Source of the DNA: Streptomyces sp. Ru72
GTDB lineage: Bacteria > Actinomycetota > Actinomycetes > Streptomycetales > Streptomycetaceae
NCBI RefSeq assembly: GCF_002920635.1
Contig: NZ_PQSR01000012.1
Span: forward strand, 61,767 to 125,766
Reading direction: 5' to 3'
Length of the DNA: 64,000 bases
The notes beneath the pieces are model-generated. The model made no database searches. It was given only the letters and a program-made list of their open reading frames with translations, and was not told the origin of the DNA. Made by a program: the position numbers and the translations under genes. Below are positions 46,390-54,244 of this stretch, piece after piece (the stretch's first letter is position 1; every line of letters starts with the position of its first letter).

Positions 46390-47040
46390 TCAGCCCTCGA
46401 AGCCCTGGGCGCGCAGGATCGCGTCGACGCGGGCGCGGTGAGCCTCCTCCCACGCGTCCAGGCTCTCGGTGGCCTCCTTGGCCAACTTGGCCCGGGCCGT
46501 GCCGAGCACCTCGTCCGCGCGGGCGGCGGGGACCACGACGACGCCCTCCTCGTCGGCCACCACCAGGTCGCCGGCGCGCACCGACACCCCACCGCAGCGG
46601 ACCTCCACGTTGAGGGGTTCCACGACGGACTTGCCGCCGGGGATCGGGATGACGCCCCGCGCGAAGACGGGGAAGCCCATGGCGCGGACCTCGGCGAGAT
46701 CGCGGATCAGTCCGTCGGCGACGAAGCCCCTGACGCCGCGTCGCCGGGCCACGGCGCAGACGTTTCCACCGGCGAGCGCGTAGTCCAGGTCGCCCGACTC
46801 GACGACGACGACCGACCCGGGCGCGGCGCGGTGGACGGCCGCGTGCAGCATGAGGTTGTCGCCGGGAGCGCACCGCACGGTGAACGCCGGTCCGGCCGTG
46901 CGCGGCACCGGCGACCACAGGGGGCGTATGCCGATGTCCATGACCTGCTCGCGGCCCAGGATGTCGGCGAGGGTGGTCGTGGGGATGTCCGCGAAGACCG
47001 ACGGACCGGCGGAGTCGATGGCTTCAGAGGCGTCTGTCAT
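46390..47040 (-). CDS. RraA-like / 4-hydroxy-4-methyl-2-oxoglutarate aldolase family protein
   Basis: The 216-residue protein is of the RraA/HMG-CHA aldolase fold: TTTLADILGREQVMD, FTVRCAPGDNLMLHAAVHRAAPGSVVVVES, GGNVCAVARRRGVRGFVADGLIRDL (containing the G-x-x-R-D metal-site pattern) and DLVVADEEGVVVVP. Members cleave 4-carboxy-4-hydroxy-2-oxoacids or act as RNase E regulators; aldolase or decarboxylase activity is more likely here. ATG 47040 with GGAG upstream. Last gene before the accessory region. Confidence 0.87.
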   Translation of the reverse strand: MTDASEAIDSAGPSVFADIPTTTLADILGREQVMDIGIRPLWSPVPRTAGPAFTVRCAPGDNLMLHAAVHRAAPGSVVVVESGDLDYALAGGNVCAVARRRGVRGFVADGLIRDLAEVRAMGFPVFARGVIPIPGGKSVVEPLNVEVRCGGVSVRAGDLVVADEEGVVVVPAARADEVLGTARAKLAKEATESLDAWEEAHRARVDAILRAQGFEG

Positions 47041-47605
47041 GGTCGCTCCGTTCGTCGTACGTCGTGGTGACCTAGACATCCCCTGTGACCTGCGGAGATG
47101 CGCTGGTCATGGCCATGTCGACGAGCCTATCGAAGACGCGCGTCGGCTGACGTCGTGATCGTGGCCCTTCTGATTGGTCGAGGACCGAGGTCACCGGTAC
47201 GGATCCGTGCAAGGCTCCGACCGGGGCGGGGCGTCCACTGGTGCCGCGGCGGCCAACGGACCGGCGGCTGGGCGTGCGGCCGGCCGCCGGGTTGACTGGG
47301 CGTGCGGCCGGCGCCGGGCTGATGGGCATTCAGGCGATCCGGCGGGTCGAGGTCGGCGACGGGTTCGGGCCGGCGCGGCAGTGGACGCGGCAGTGGACGG
47401 TGGGCGCTAGCCTCAACTTCGTTGATACGTATGCAGCTTCCCCTATGTTGGTCCCTACGGGCTTTCAGCGGATCAACGGCCGGCTGACGCGACCGCGCCC
47501 GAGACGCGCCGCTCGGAGCGACCCGTACCCTGCTCCCCGCCGTGTGCGTCGACGTACTGCGCCGGCATCGTGAGCCCCGGTCGAGGTGGGGGGCGGACAG
47601 CAGCG
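47041..47605. other. Start of accessory region, no supportable gene
   Basis: 565 bases. Open frames here are Arg/Pro-rich shadows. A near-perfect direct repeat (GCTGGGCGTGCGGCCGGC and CTGGGCGTGCGGCCGGC) lies at 47270-47315. GTTGATACGTATGCAG at 47421-47436, containing ATACGTAT, resembles a GntR-type operator. The boundary between core and accessory DNA probably lies here. Confidence 0.5.
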
Positions 47606-48076
47606 TCAAGCCTCCAGGCTGCTCAGGTCCCGACGAAGAACCGTGCGAGCGGCTCGGGTCGCATCTCCGTGCGCTTGCCTGGCGGCGTCATAGTCCGCCG
47701 ATGTGATGGTGCAACCCGAAGCAAGGACCTCACGGACCTCGCGCAGCGAGTGGTAGGACGCGTCGATCGCCGCCGCCACGTCTTCGGCTGCTGTGAGTAT
47801 CAGACGTTCCCGGGCCTCATCACATCCCGACGTCTGGAACGCCTGCCTGATCCTGGTGGCCCTGGCCTGCGGGCTCTCATGGTCCTCGTCCGCGGCCAAC
47901 CGCATGGCCTCGTGTGCGCGGCGAAAGGAGACGAGACAGTCCACGTACGCGGTCCGCCGATCCTGGAGCCTGCTCGCCCTGCTGGTGCGTCGCCACCGCA
48001 CGTGGTCACCGGCCAAAGTGGCTCCCACACCAAGCACTGCTCCAAGGCCGGTACCTACCAGGCTTCCCCACTCCAC
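47606..48076 (-). CDS. Hypothetical membrane-anchored protein
   Basis: From GTG 48076 the 156-residue protein has an N-terminal hydrophobic helix (GSLVGTGLGAVLGVGATLAGD), then a charged, helical cytoplasmic part (WRRTSRASRLQDRRTAYVDCLVSFRRAHEAMRL... AIDASYHSLREV). This layout is common in small Streptomyces proteins of unknown role within mobile regions. An in-frame start at 48148 is less protein-like. Confidence 0.65.
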   Translation of the reverse strand: MEWGSLVGTGLGAVLGVGATLAGDHVRWRRTSRASRLQDRRTAYVDCLVSFRRAHEAMRLAADEDHESPQARATRIRQAFQTSGCDEARERLILTAAEDVAAAIDASYHSLREVREVLASGCTITSADYDAARQAHGDATRAARTVLRRDLSSLEA

Positions 48077-48271
48077 GCCGGCGATCGTGCCACACGGACG
48101 AAGGACCGGAGACGGCAGACGCCCGAGGCGGTGCACAACTCCAGGCATTGGCTTGGCCAGAGACGCTCGAACTGTGTGTCAGTGCCGGTTCCGAGTACGT
48201 AGAGATCCTTTCCGGAGGAACGTTGACCGGGGCATGCTGGCGGCTGTCCATGTGGTCGACTCGGGCAGCTC

Positions 48272-48506
48272 ATGCTGAACCAGGCCGTCCACGGCCAGCC
48301 GGTGACCGTCGGCGCGGATTTCACCGCCGGCAGCCGCGCCGCGGCCGGTACTGCGGCGTTCACCCGCGGCGGCCGGAACCGCGGATGCGCGCCTGACCGG
48401 GACGGCCGGCGACATCCTGCGCGGCGACGGCCTCCTCGGTACGACCGTCAATGTCTTCCTCGCCGTCGGCCTGGCGATCGCGGCCTTCGGGGCGCGGCTG
48501 TTCTGA
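48272..48506 (+). pseudogene. Possible membrane-protein gene remnant
   Basis: An open frame starting at 48272 (MLNQAVHGQPVTVGADFTAG) degenerates. In another phase the stretch TAGDILRGDGLLGTTVNVFLAVGLAIAAFGARLF, ending with a stop at 48506, looks like the C-terminal membrane helix of a longer protein. The two parts could belong to one frameshifted gene. I cannot name the family. Confidence 0.3.
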
Positions 48507-48650
48507 TCGCGGCTCCACCGGCCTGTTCCCGTACGGATCACGCGCTGCAGACGTCCTCCAGCCCGGCGTTCTGCTGTGCCGGTCACGGATGGGCACGGCT
48601 AAGCTGACACGCTGCGACAGCCTGAAGCGTCGGCCGTGCGGGGGTGGGGG

Positions 48651-49238
48651 ATGGTGGGGCGGGGGGCAGCGCTGCGCGGTCTGCGATTCGGTCTACGGGT
48701 GGGAACGCTTCCAGCGATCGTCTGGGGCGACCTGTTCCTCGTCGGGACAGTGTTCTCGTTTCGCCATGACCCACTCGCGATCCTCGGGCAAGGCTTGTTC
48801 GTCGTTGTGGGCAGCCTGGGAGTGGGATCACTGCTCGGTGTGGTGATCGGAGCGGTGCTGGCGATCGCACCCGTGTGGTTGGTCTCTCGCGGCCTGCTCA
48901 GAGGGCTACTGGCAGCGTTCCTCGGGGGAGGACTGCCTGGCGAGCAAAGGACACCGACTGCTGCGGATGCTCTGGTAGTCGATCAAGCGCGAGGGTGCAG
49001 GCGAACGGTTGCCGGGTCTGACGTCAGGCGGCTGATCGCTGCCGCGCGGACGGGCGCCGGCCGGGCCGGAGCGGGGCGGAGACAGCGGCGCAGCCCGCAA
49101 TCCCGCCCGCCCAGGTGGCGGAGTGGGCCGGGAGAAGCATCACCGCCTCTGCGGAGCGGGTCGCCGGTGGAACTTCGACACGGATTCGACACGTGGTGTC
49201 CTGGCGGGTCGGTACGGTGCCAACGACACACATGCTAG
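48651..49238 (+). CDS. Hypothetical membrane protein
   Basis: The N-terminal part has three hydrophobic segments (LPAIVWGDLFLVGTVFSF, LGQGLFVVVGSLGVGSLLGVVIGAVLAIAPVWLV, GLLRGLLAAFLGGGLPG). After about residue 105 the sequence becomes Arg/Gly-rich and not protein-like, so the gene may be truncated and read through into unrelated DNA. ATG 48651 chosen. Function unknown. Confidence 0.5.
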   Translation: MVGRGAALRGLRFGLRVGTLPAIVWGDLFLVGTVFSFRHDPLAILGQGLFVVVGSLGVGSLLGVVIGAVLAIAPVWLVSRGLLRGLLAAFLGGGLPGEQRTPTAADALVVDQARGCRRTVAGSDVRRLIAAARTGAGRAGAGRRQRRSPQSRPPRWRSGPGEASPPLRSGSPVELRHGFDTWCPGGSVRCQRHTC

Positions 49239-49261
49239 GGACGAAACTGTTGGGGGCGGGC

Positions 49262-49666
49262 ATGACGGAGTATCTGTCTGAGGTTGATCCGCGATGGGCT
49301 GAGCACTCTGGCGAAGAGGCGCATTACGGTGCCCCTGAATGGGGCCCGGAGGACCTGGAGCGCGCTACAAGGTTCTTGGCTGAACTCGCACCGCAGGCCC
49401 GGCAGATGCTCGAGTACCTGCTGCGCAACCCCGGCCGGAAGATCCACTGCACGGAACTGGTGGATATGGCCCTGGGCGGTCCGAATGAGGGTGCTCCGGC
49501 GCAGCGTGTGGCAGGCGTGGTGAGGGGAATGAGCAAGGGACACAGCAACAGTGGGCGGCGGCTTCCGTTCTACTGGTGGGAAGCTCCTGAGGGGAGCGCG
49601 GGCGCAACGTACGCAGTCCGCCCCTCGGTGGCGGCGGTGTTCCTGGCCGCTCAGCTCGGCCAGTGA
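49262..49666 (+). CDS. DUF6416-like protein
   Basis: The 134-residue protein resembles the DUF6416 family: WGPEDLERATRFLAELAPQARQMLEYLLRNPGRKIHCTELVDMALGGPNEGAPAQRVAGVVRGMSKGHSNSGRRLPFYWW. This looks like a winged-helix domain with a conserved aromatic end. Such proteins are scattered singly in Streptomyces genomic islands. ATG 49262. Role unknown; possibly a regulator or conflict-system component. The family name is from memory. Confidence 0.72.
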   Translation: MTEYLSEVDPRWAEHSGEEAHYGAPEWGPEDLERATRFLAELAPQARQMLEYLLRNPGRKIHCTELVDMALGGPNEGAPAQRVAGVVRGMSKGHSNSGRRLPFYWWEAPEGSAGATYAVRPSVAAVFLAAQLGQ

Positions 49667-49937
49667 CTCCGCCGCGGGCGCCGGCATCCACCAGTCAGGC
49701 GGCGTCACCGCATCGGCCTGAACCGGCTGGCGCCGAGCACCGCTTTAGGAGCTCGGTCACTGCGTGGCACTGCCGGGGTGCCGTCTGGCCACGCCGGCCG
49801 TGCCAGACCGCCCGGGAGTGCTGACGCCCGGCGCCGTTGATGTCACTGGTGGATGTCGGGACGGGGCCACCGCATGCGCTCGCTGACACTCTGGTCCCGT
49901 GGTTGACCTGGAGCGCTCCTGACAGGCCGAGCGATCG
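49667..49937. other. Non-coding accessory DNA
   Basis: No supportable gene between the DUF6416-like gene and the Uma2-like remnant. An open frame on the minus strand lacks protein-like composition. Confidence 0.4.
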
Positions 49938-50040
49938 ATCCGGAAGAGGATCCGCCGGAGGCGATGCCGGCCGAGGAGTTCCTGCGGGTATGAAAATCAG
50001 GCCTTGCCCGACAACGTCCGCCCCGAGATGATCGTCGATC
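49938..50040 (+). pseudogene. N-terminal remnant of a Uma2-like gene
   Basis: One frame reads DPEEDPPEAMPAEEFLRV and stops. After a two-base shift the next frame continues ENQALPDNVRPEMIVDHA. Joined, this resembles the start of Uma2-family (DUF820, PD-(D/E)XK nuclease-fold) proteins, 'MPAEEFLRxxENQxLPDNVR.E.I.G'. The rest of the gene is missing, and the next gene starts immediately. Confidence 0.4.
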
Positions 50041-51627
50041 ATGCGCCTTGATGAACTAAGCCCCGGCGAGCGCCAGTTGTGGGTCTCCTTCCCGCAGGGA
50101 GGCGCCGTGGATGTGCGCGACGGTGCGTCATCGGAGGAACCGGCCGTACGGGCCGAGATCATCGCGGCGCTGCTGCTCGGCGCCGGCGACGAGCCCGCCC
50201 GAGGGGAGCGTCCAGCACTGCGCCTGAGCGGAGCCCACATCACCGGCAGCCTGGACATACGCTTCGCCGAGATCCCCGCGCCTGTCATCGTGACCGACTG
50301 TCGTTTCGACGAGGCCCCGCTGCTGCAGGGTGCCAGGATGCATGAGGTGGTCCTCGCTGGATGCGTCCTGCCGGGCATAGACGTCAGCACGATTCAGGTC
50401 GACGGCAGGCTGGTGCTGTCCCAGTGCCACCTGAGCGGCCCCCTCGTGCTCACCAGGGCCCAGATTCACGGCGACGTGGACCTGACGGGCACGGTGATCA
50501 GTGCGCCGGGCACCGAGGCGATATCTGCCGTCCATCTTCGCGCCGGCGGCGACATGCTGTGCGCCGACCTGGAGGTCCACGGCGGATTCCGTCTGTCCGG
50601 TGCCGCCGTCTCCGGCGAGTTCGACCTGGAGGGCGCCACTCTGCGCAACCCGCAGGGTTACGCCCTGGATGCCTACCACGTTCAGATCACCGAGGACCTC
50701 ACCTTCCACCCGAGCTTCACAGCCGAGGGGCGGATCATCCTCTCCGGCGCCACGGTCGGCGCGGCGATCGGCTTCTGCGGCGCCCGGTTGCGCAACCCCG
50801 GCGACATCGCCCTGGAGGCCGTCGACGTCAGCGTGAACCGAAACTTCGACCTGGGGGAAGGCCTGAGCGCCGAAGGCGGCATCAAACTGGACGGCGCCCG
50901 CATCGGTACGCGGCTCAGCTTCCGCGACGCCACCGTGAGGAACCCCGGCGGCACGGCAGTGTCCCTGCGCCTGGCTCAGGCTCGGGAGACCGACCTCCGC
51001 ACCCGGCAGCCGATCGGCGGCACTGCCGACCTGAGCCACGCCCAACTCGGCACTCTCTACGACGCCGCGGACTCCTGGCCCGCCGACCTCCGACTCGCCG
51101 AGACCGCGTACGACGCTCTGGCCACACCGCTCACGGCTGCCGATCGCCTCCGCTGGCTCCAGCGCGGCACCGGCGGATATCTTCCGCAACCGTACGAGCA
51201 ACTTGCGGCCTCCTATCGCCGCCTTGGCCACGAAGACGAAGCACGCACGGTACTCCTGGCCAAACAACGCCACCGCCGCGCCGCTCTTCCGCTCCATCGC
51301 CGCTTGTGGGGTCACATACAGGACGCCACTGTCGGCTACGGCTACCGGCCCCTTCGCGCCGCCCTGTGGCTCCTGGCACTGCTCGCCGTCGGCACGCTCT
51401 CCTTCACACTGCATCCACCGGCGTCCATCGAACCGGGCAAGGCGCCACCGTTCAACGCTCTCTTCTACACGGTGGACCTACTGCTCCCGATCGCTGGCTT
51501 TGGCCAAGAAGCCGCCTTCGTGCCCCACGGCACCGGCCAATGGCTCGCCTACGGGCTGACCGCTGCCGGCTGGGTCCTCGCCACGACCGTAGCCACCGGC
51601 ATCTCCCGGGCGATCAGCCGCCAGTAG
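50041..51627 (+). CDS. Membrane-anchored beta-helix protein (pentapeptide/bactofilin-like repeats)
   Basis: The 528-residue protein is made of about 15 short repeats such as ALRLSGAHITGSLDIRFAEI, DGRLVLSQCHLSGPLVLTRAQIHGDVDLTGTVI and GFRLSGAAVSGEFDLEGATLRNPQG (residues about 55-335), which should stack into a right-handed beta-helix. A helical linker follows, then two or three C-terminal membrane helices (ALWLLALLAVGTLSFTL, LFYTVDLLLPIAGFG, LAYGLTAAGWVLATTVATGI). Homologues in Streptomyces are labelled 'membrane-associated oxidoreductase' without biochemical support. The repeats contain no redox motif that I can see. Confidence 0.85.
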   Translation: MRLDELSPGERQLWVSFPQGGAVDVRDGASSEEPAVRAEIIAALLLGAGDEPARGERPALRLSGAHITGSLDIRFAEIPAPVIVTDCRFDEAPLLQGARMHEVVLAGCVLPGIDVSTIQVDGRLVLSQCHLSGPLVLTRAQIHGDVDLTGTVISAPGTEAISAVHLRAGGDMLCADLEVHGGFRLSGAAVSGEFDLEGATLRNPQGYALDAYHVQITEDLTFHPSFTAEGRIILSGATVGAAIGFCGARLRNPGDIALEAVDVSVNRNFDLGEGLSAEGGIKLDGARIGTRLSFRDATVRNPGGTAVSLRLAQARETDLRTRQPIGGTADLSHAQLGTLYDAADSWPADLRLAETAYDALATPLTAADRLRWLQRGTGGYLPQPYEQLAASYRRLGHEDEARTVLLAKQRHRRAALPLHRRLWGHIQDATVGYGYRPLRAALWLLALLAVGTLSFTLHPPASIEPGKAPPFNALFYTVDLLLPIAGFGQEAAFVPHGTGQWLAYGLTAAGWVLATTVATGISRAISRQ

Positions 51628-51738
51628 CACGTGCAGCAGACCCGTTATACCGGCCGAAGTCGAGGCTTTGGCGAGCATCGCAGAACGAGGGCGGTCGCTG
51701 GGGTTGTGGTACGTCGCTGCTGTACGGGTAGCGTCCGC

Positions 51739-52431
51739 GTGGTGGATCTCAACCTCATCAACGATGTGCCCGACGGGCTGACTCGGAGGGCTCGCCACTT
51801 TGTCGCTGTGCACGGCATCAGGGTCGATACCCGGCCCGTCGACCAGCACAGGCAGTGGTGGCTTGACCGCGGTATCCCGGCGGATGCCGTTGACCGTATG
51901 GCGTCCTACCAGGAGCGCTGGGGCGGCCTGCTCTTGCCGCCGGCCTCTCAATACGACGGAGGGCCGAAGTACTTCGACGCCGACTCACCCGAAGGAACGT
52001 CTTCCGAAGGCTGGTGGTTCGAGGCCGGTAGGCAACGGACCGCCGTTCCTTACGCATTCATGATCGGGCCGACCGGTGAGTTCGGCATCCACGCGAATCA
52101 CTGGGTGCCACTGCACGCGACCGTCGAAGGGTGGATCGAGGCGCTCGCGCTGACTCATCACGCGTCGATGTGGGCCAAGCAGATCACGAAGATCACGGGC
52201 GATGACGTCGATGGCCTCAAACTCGACGCCATGAAGCCGGTCCCCGAGGTACAAGGGCTCGCCGATACCTGGTGGCGCGGTGCAGATTCGCTGGTCGCGA
52301 TCTACACGGGTGAGGCGCAAGGCTTGTCGTATCCGAGGGGGCGTACCGCGTTGGTCTACTCCGGCCTTGACGAGTGGGGGCTTTACGGAGGTGTCGGCGA
52401 GGAGCCGTCTCAGGGCGTGGAGCAGTCTTGA
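51739..52431 (+). CDS. Hypothetical protein ending inside a tRNA-Ser-like sequence
   Basis: The product has about 230 residues from GTG 51739 (a second GTG follows at 51742) and is rich in Trp and acidic residues (WWLDRGIPADAVDRMASYQERWGGLLLPPAS, EGTSSEGWWFEAG, TVEGWIEALALTHHASMWAKQIT, LADTWWRGADSLVAIYTGEA). It is cytoplasmic, without signal or membrane segments. The layout recalls SUKH/SMI1-like immunity proteins, but I cannot assign a family firmly. Its TGA stop is the anticodon of the tRNA-Ser-like sequence, so its last about 15 codons come from att-type DNA. Confidence 0.72.
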   Translation: MVDLNLINDVPDGLTRRARHFVAVHGIRVDTRPVDQHRQWWLDRGIPADAVDRMASYQERWGGLLLPPASQYDGGPKYFDADSPEGTSSEGWWFEAGRQRTAVPYAFMIGPTGEFGIHANHWVPLHATVEGWIEALALTHHASMWAKQITKITGDDVDGLKLDAMKPVPEVQGLADTWWRGADSLVAIYTGEAQGLSYPRGRTALVYSGLDEWGLYGGVGEEPSQGVEQS

Positions 52432-52482
52432 AAACCGTCGTGGCGCAAGCCACCGTGGGTTCAAATCCCACACCCTCCGCCA
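52387..52482 (+). tRNA. tRNA-Ser(UGA)-like sequence: intact 3' half, degenerate 5' half (att-type remnant)
   Basis: The 3' part is a textbook class II tRNA-Ser: anticodon loop CTTGAAA (anticodon TGA), long variable arm GTGGC-GCAA-GCCAC, T arm GTGGG-TTCAAAT-CCCAC, acceptor ACCCTCC, discriminator G and encoded CCA. The 5' part (GGAGGTG...) fits poorly: two acceptor mismatches, a mismatched anticodon stem and a weak D arm. It also encodes the end of the upstream protein. This is what integration of an element into a tRNA-Ser gene leaves behind. A tRNA scan would tell whether any function is possible. Confidence 0.55.
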
Positions 52483-52489
52483 GGCGGAA

Positions 52490-52521
52490 CGGCCCCTGAC
52501 CAGGTAATACGGTCGGGGCCG
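52490..52521 (+). terminator. Hairpin following the tRNA-Ser-like sequence
   Basis: CGGCCCCTGACC pairs with GGTC-GGGGCCG (one bulge). A perfect version occurs at 60508-60540 behind the second T-arm copy. Confidence 0.6.
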
Positions 52522-52540
52522 CTTCGCTGTGCGGAGCCCG

Positions 52541-52612
52541 CACGTCCCCGTGGTTCCCCGGGTTTGCCGCACGATCGGGCACGGGTGGGGCACGGGCACC
52601 TTCTGATCCGTA
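52541..52612 (+). repeat. Att-type tail repeat, copy A
   Basis: GTCCCCGTGGTTCCCCG is followed by two GGGCACGG-type repeats and CTTCTGATCCGTA. The same order recurs at 60563-60629, and in shorter form at 59851-59908 and 63570-63636. It resembles integrase arm-binding DNA flanking actinomycete attachment sites. It leads directly into the SMI1/KNR4 gene. Confidence 0.6.
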
Positions 52613-52628
52613 AACCTAAGCTGCGCCC

Positions 52629-53060
52629 ATGTGGAAAGAAGCCGCTGCCGAAGCATTGCCCGCGGTCGAGTTCCGCGCACCCGTTGACGCGACTGCTCTA
52701 GCCGAGGCGGAGCGGCGCCTTGGCCGAGGCTTGCCGGCGCAGCTGACTGCTCTGCTGATGGAGACCAACGGGGTGGTCGGCGAGTACGGGACTGACGTCG
52801 TATGGTCCTTGGATCGGATTGTGGAGCAGAACCTGCTGTTCTGGTCCCCCGATACGTTTCCGGGCCTGTACATGCCCTTCGATCCACTGTTGTTCTTCGG
52901 CGACAACGGCGGGGGCAACCAGTTCGCGTTCGTGCTAACGCCTGAGCGTCCGGACATCTTCGTCTGGGACCACGAGGATGACAGTCGGCTGTGGGCTGCA
53001 CGCGAGCTGGCGGACTACCTGCACCGTTCCCTCGGGGGCGATGGCGACTGGTACCGGTAG
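52629..53060 (+). CDS. SMI1/KNR4 (SUKH) family protein
   Basis: The 143-residue protein has the SUKH pattern: ALAEAERRLGRGLPAQLTALLMETNGVVGEYGTDVVWSLDRIVEQNL, then YMPFDPLLFFGDNGGGNQFAFVL and DIFVWDHEDDSRLWAARELADYL. SUKH proteins often act as immunity proteins against polymorphic or contact-dependent toxins; no toxin gene is beside it. It sits as a single-gene insert just behind att-type DNA. ATG 52629. Confidence 0.88.
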   Translation: MWKEAAAEALPAVEFRAPVDATALAEAERRLGRGLPAQLTALLMETNGVVGEYGTDVVWSLDRIVEQNLLFWSPDTFPGLYMPFDPLLFFGDNGGGNQFAFVLTPERPDIFVWDHEDDSRLWAARELADYLHRSLGGDGDWYR

Positions 53061-53262
53061 CCGCCCTCTGTGTCCCGAGTTTGGAGGAGCCTGGTTGCCC
53101 GTCAGGCCTGGTCTGACGAGTCGCTGACCTCCGGTGATGGCTCGCGCTTTGGCTCTGGTTCCCCGTGGTAGCCGGAAAGGTGTACGGGGCAACTTCCACC
53201 CCAAAGCGTGCCCGCTGCGTGCCCGTTCGTAGGGGGAGTAGCGGGGAGCCCAACCGACTAAT

Positions 53263-53538
53263 GTGCTGTCCCATGAGATGTCCCCGCTGCGGGACCTGCT
53301 GGAGGGCTCGGACGGCGAGTTGGTCTGCCGGGTTGGAGGCATGGAACTGCCCCGGGCCGTCCAGCGGGAGCTCGCCGAGCGGGTCACTGGCGATGGCAGT
53401 CCGGAACCCCCGTCATCCTTTCGATGGGGCGGACTCTGGCACTGCCCAGCCGACGGTACATGTATGCACGAGGAACAGGGGCGGGTGAGCTGCCAGTCGC
53501 GGAGGAGGACGACTCCTAAGGCTCCGCTCAGCCGGTAG
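53263..53538 (+). CDS. Hypothetical protein, possibly degenerate zinc ribbon
   Basis: The short product (about 91 residues from GTG 53263, or 86 from ATG 53278) reads MSPLRDLLEGSDGELVCRVGGMELPRAVQRELAERVTGDG...WHCPADGTCMHEEQGRVSCQSRRRTTP. The cysteines suggest a C-terminal zinc ribbon whose last CxxC is damaged, perhaps by a frameshift near 53500. A reversed att-type tail lies upstream. Confidence 0.5.
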   Translation: MLSHEMSPLRDLLEGSDGELVCRVGGMELPRAVQRELAERVTGDGSPEPPSSFRWGGLWHCPADGTCMHEEQGRVSCQSRRRTTPKAPLSR

Positions 53539-53702
53539 CACGGTCGCCGAGTTGGAACAGAAGCCGAAGAAGTGAAGGGCCGGGTCCCTAACCTGCGGCC
53601 GTGTTATCGATCAACGCTGCGACCTGCGGCTTGGCTGTCGCTGGTTGTCAGCGTTGGTCGTCGTTGAGCGCCCTTCGACGGCCCCGGAACGGCCCGGCAA
53701 AG

Positions 53703-53903
53703 CTAGAACGGCCGGAACGACTCGTGCGTCCAGCCGTCTGGCAGCTTGTTCACGAAGAATGCGTAGATCGGCCCGTGAGCGGACTCGGTGACGACGCCCT
53801 CCCACTGATCCAGTTCGTAGTGCAGGTAACGGCGCAGCAGGTTGGTGAACTGCTGAAACTCTTCGTCTGACAGCGGGCCCGTCTGATCCTGTGCAGCGTC
53901 CAT
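53703..53903 (-). CDS. Small hypothetical protein
   Basis: The 66-residue protein MDAAQDQTGPLSDEEFQQFTNLLRRYLHYELDQWEGVVTESAHGPIYAFFVNKLPDGWTHESFRPF is acidic and protein-like, with a helical N-terminal half. Similar small proteins are frequent in Streptomyces accessory DNA. ATG 53903. Function unknown. Confidence 0.7.
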   Translation of the reverse strand: MDAAQDQTGPLSDEEFQQFTNLLRRYLHYELDQWEGVVTESAHGPIYAFFVNKLPDGWTHESFRPF

Positions 53904-54106
53904 GCGGCTCAAGGTATCCGGAGGGAAGGAGAACCCAGCTCCCATCCCGTCTGCCGTCGACCCACGCCCGCTCGGCTCTGCCTGGGTCGATGACGGGCGG
54001 GAAGGGAGCTTCCCGCGCACGCCACACTCCGGCCGGCACTCGCGAACGGCGCCCCTCCATCTCGGTTGCGGGCACACCGTGGTGGGGCGGTTCGATCGTC
54101 CCATGC

Positions 54107-54176
54107 CACTGCCGTGCCGGGCCGCCGAGCGCTGCTGCCGTCTGCCGTCGTTGCCGTCAGCGTTGCCGTCACTGCC
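54107..54176. repeat. Direct repeat R2, copy 1
   Basis: About 70 bases share extended similarity with 62540-62609. The best-conserved 33 bases (54144-54176) differ at only three positions and contain internal GCCGTC-type iterations (GCCGTCGTTGCCGTCAGCG). Such reiterations are common next to integrase attachment sites. Confidence 0.65.
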
Positions 54177-54189
54177 GCCGGTGGGAAGC

Positions 54190-54215
54190 GTCCTCTATAG
54201 AGGACACATGTGTCC
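54190..54215. promoter_or_regulatory. Two overlapping perfect palindromes, likely regulator operator
   Basis: GTCCTCTATAGAGGAC (54190-54205) is a perfect 16-bp palindrome and overlaps GGACACATGTGTCC (54202-54215), a perfect 14-bp palindrome. The arrangement looks like a GntR-type operator. No regulator gene follows; a very short frame (ATG 54219) runs into the end of the DUF1707 gene. Confidence 0.6.
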
Positions 54216-54244
54216 GAGATGCTCGTCCTGGTACCGGAGGGGCC

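Noticed and set aside
47127..47609. A 160-codon minus-strand frame at the island edge
   Set aside because: Pro/Arg-rich with no helix or strand pattern and no ribosome binding site.
49695..50390. Minus-strand frame overlapping the start of the beta-helix gene
   Set aside because: Ser/Arg/Pro-rich shadow; the plus-strand repeats are unambiguous.
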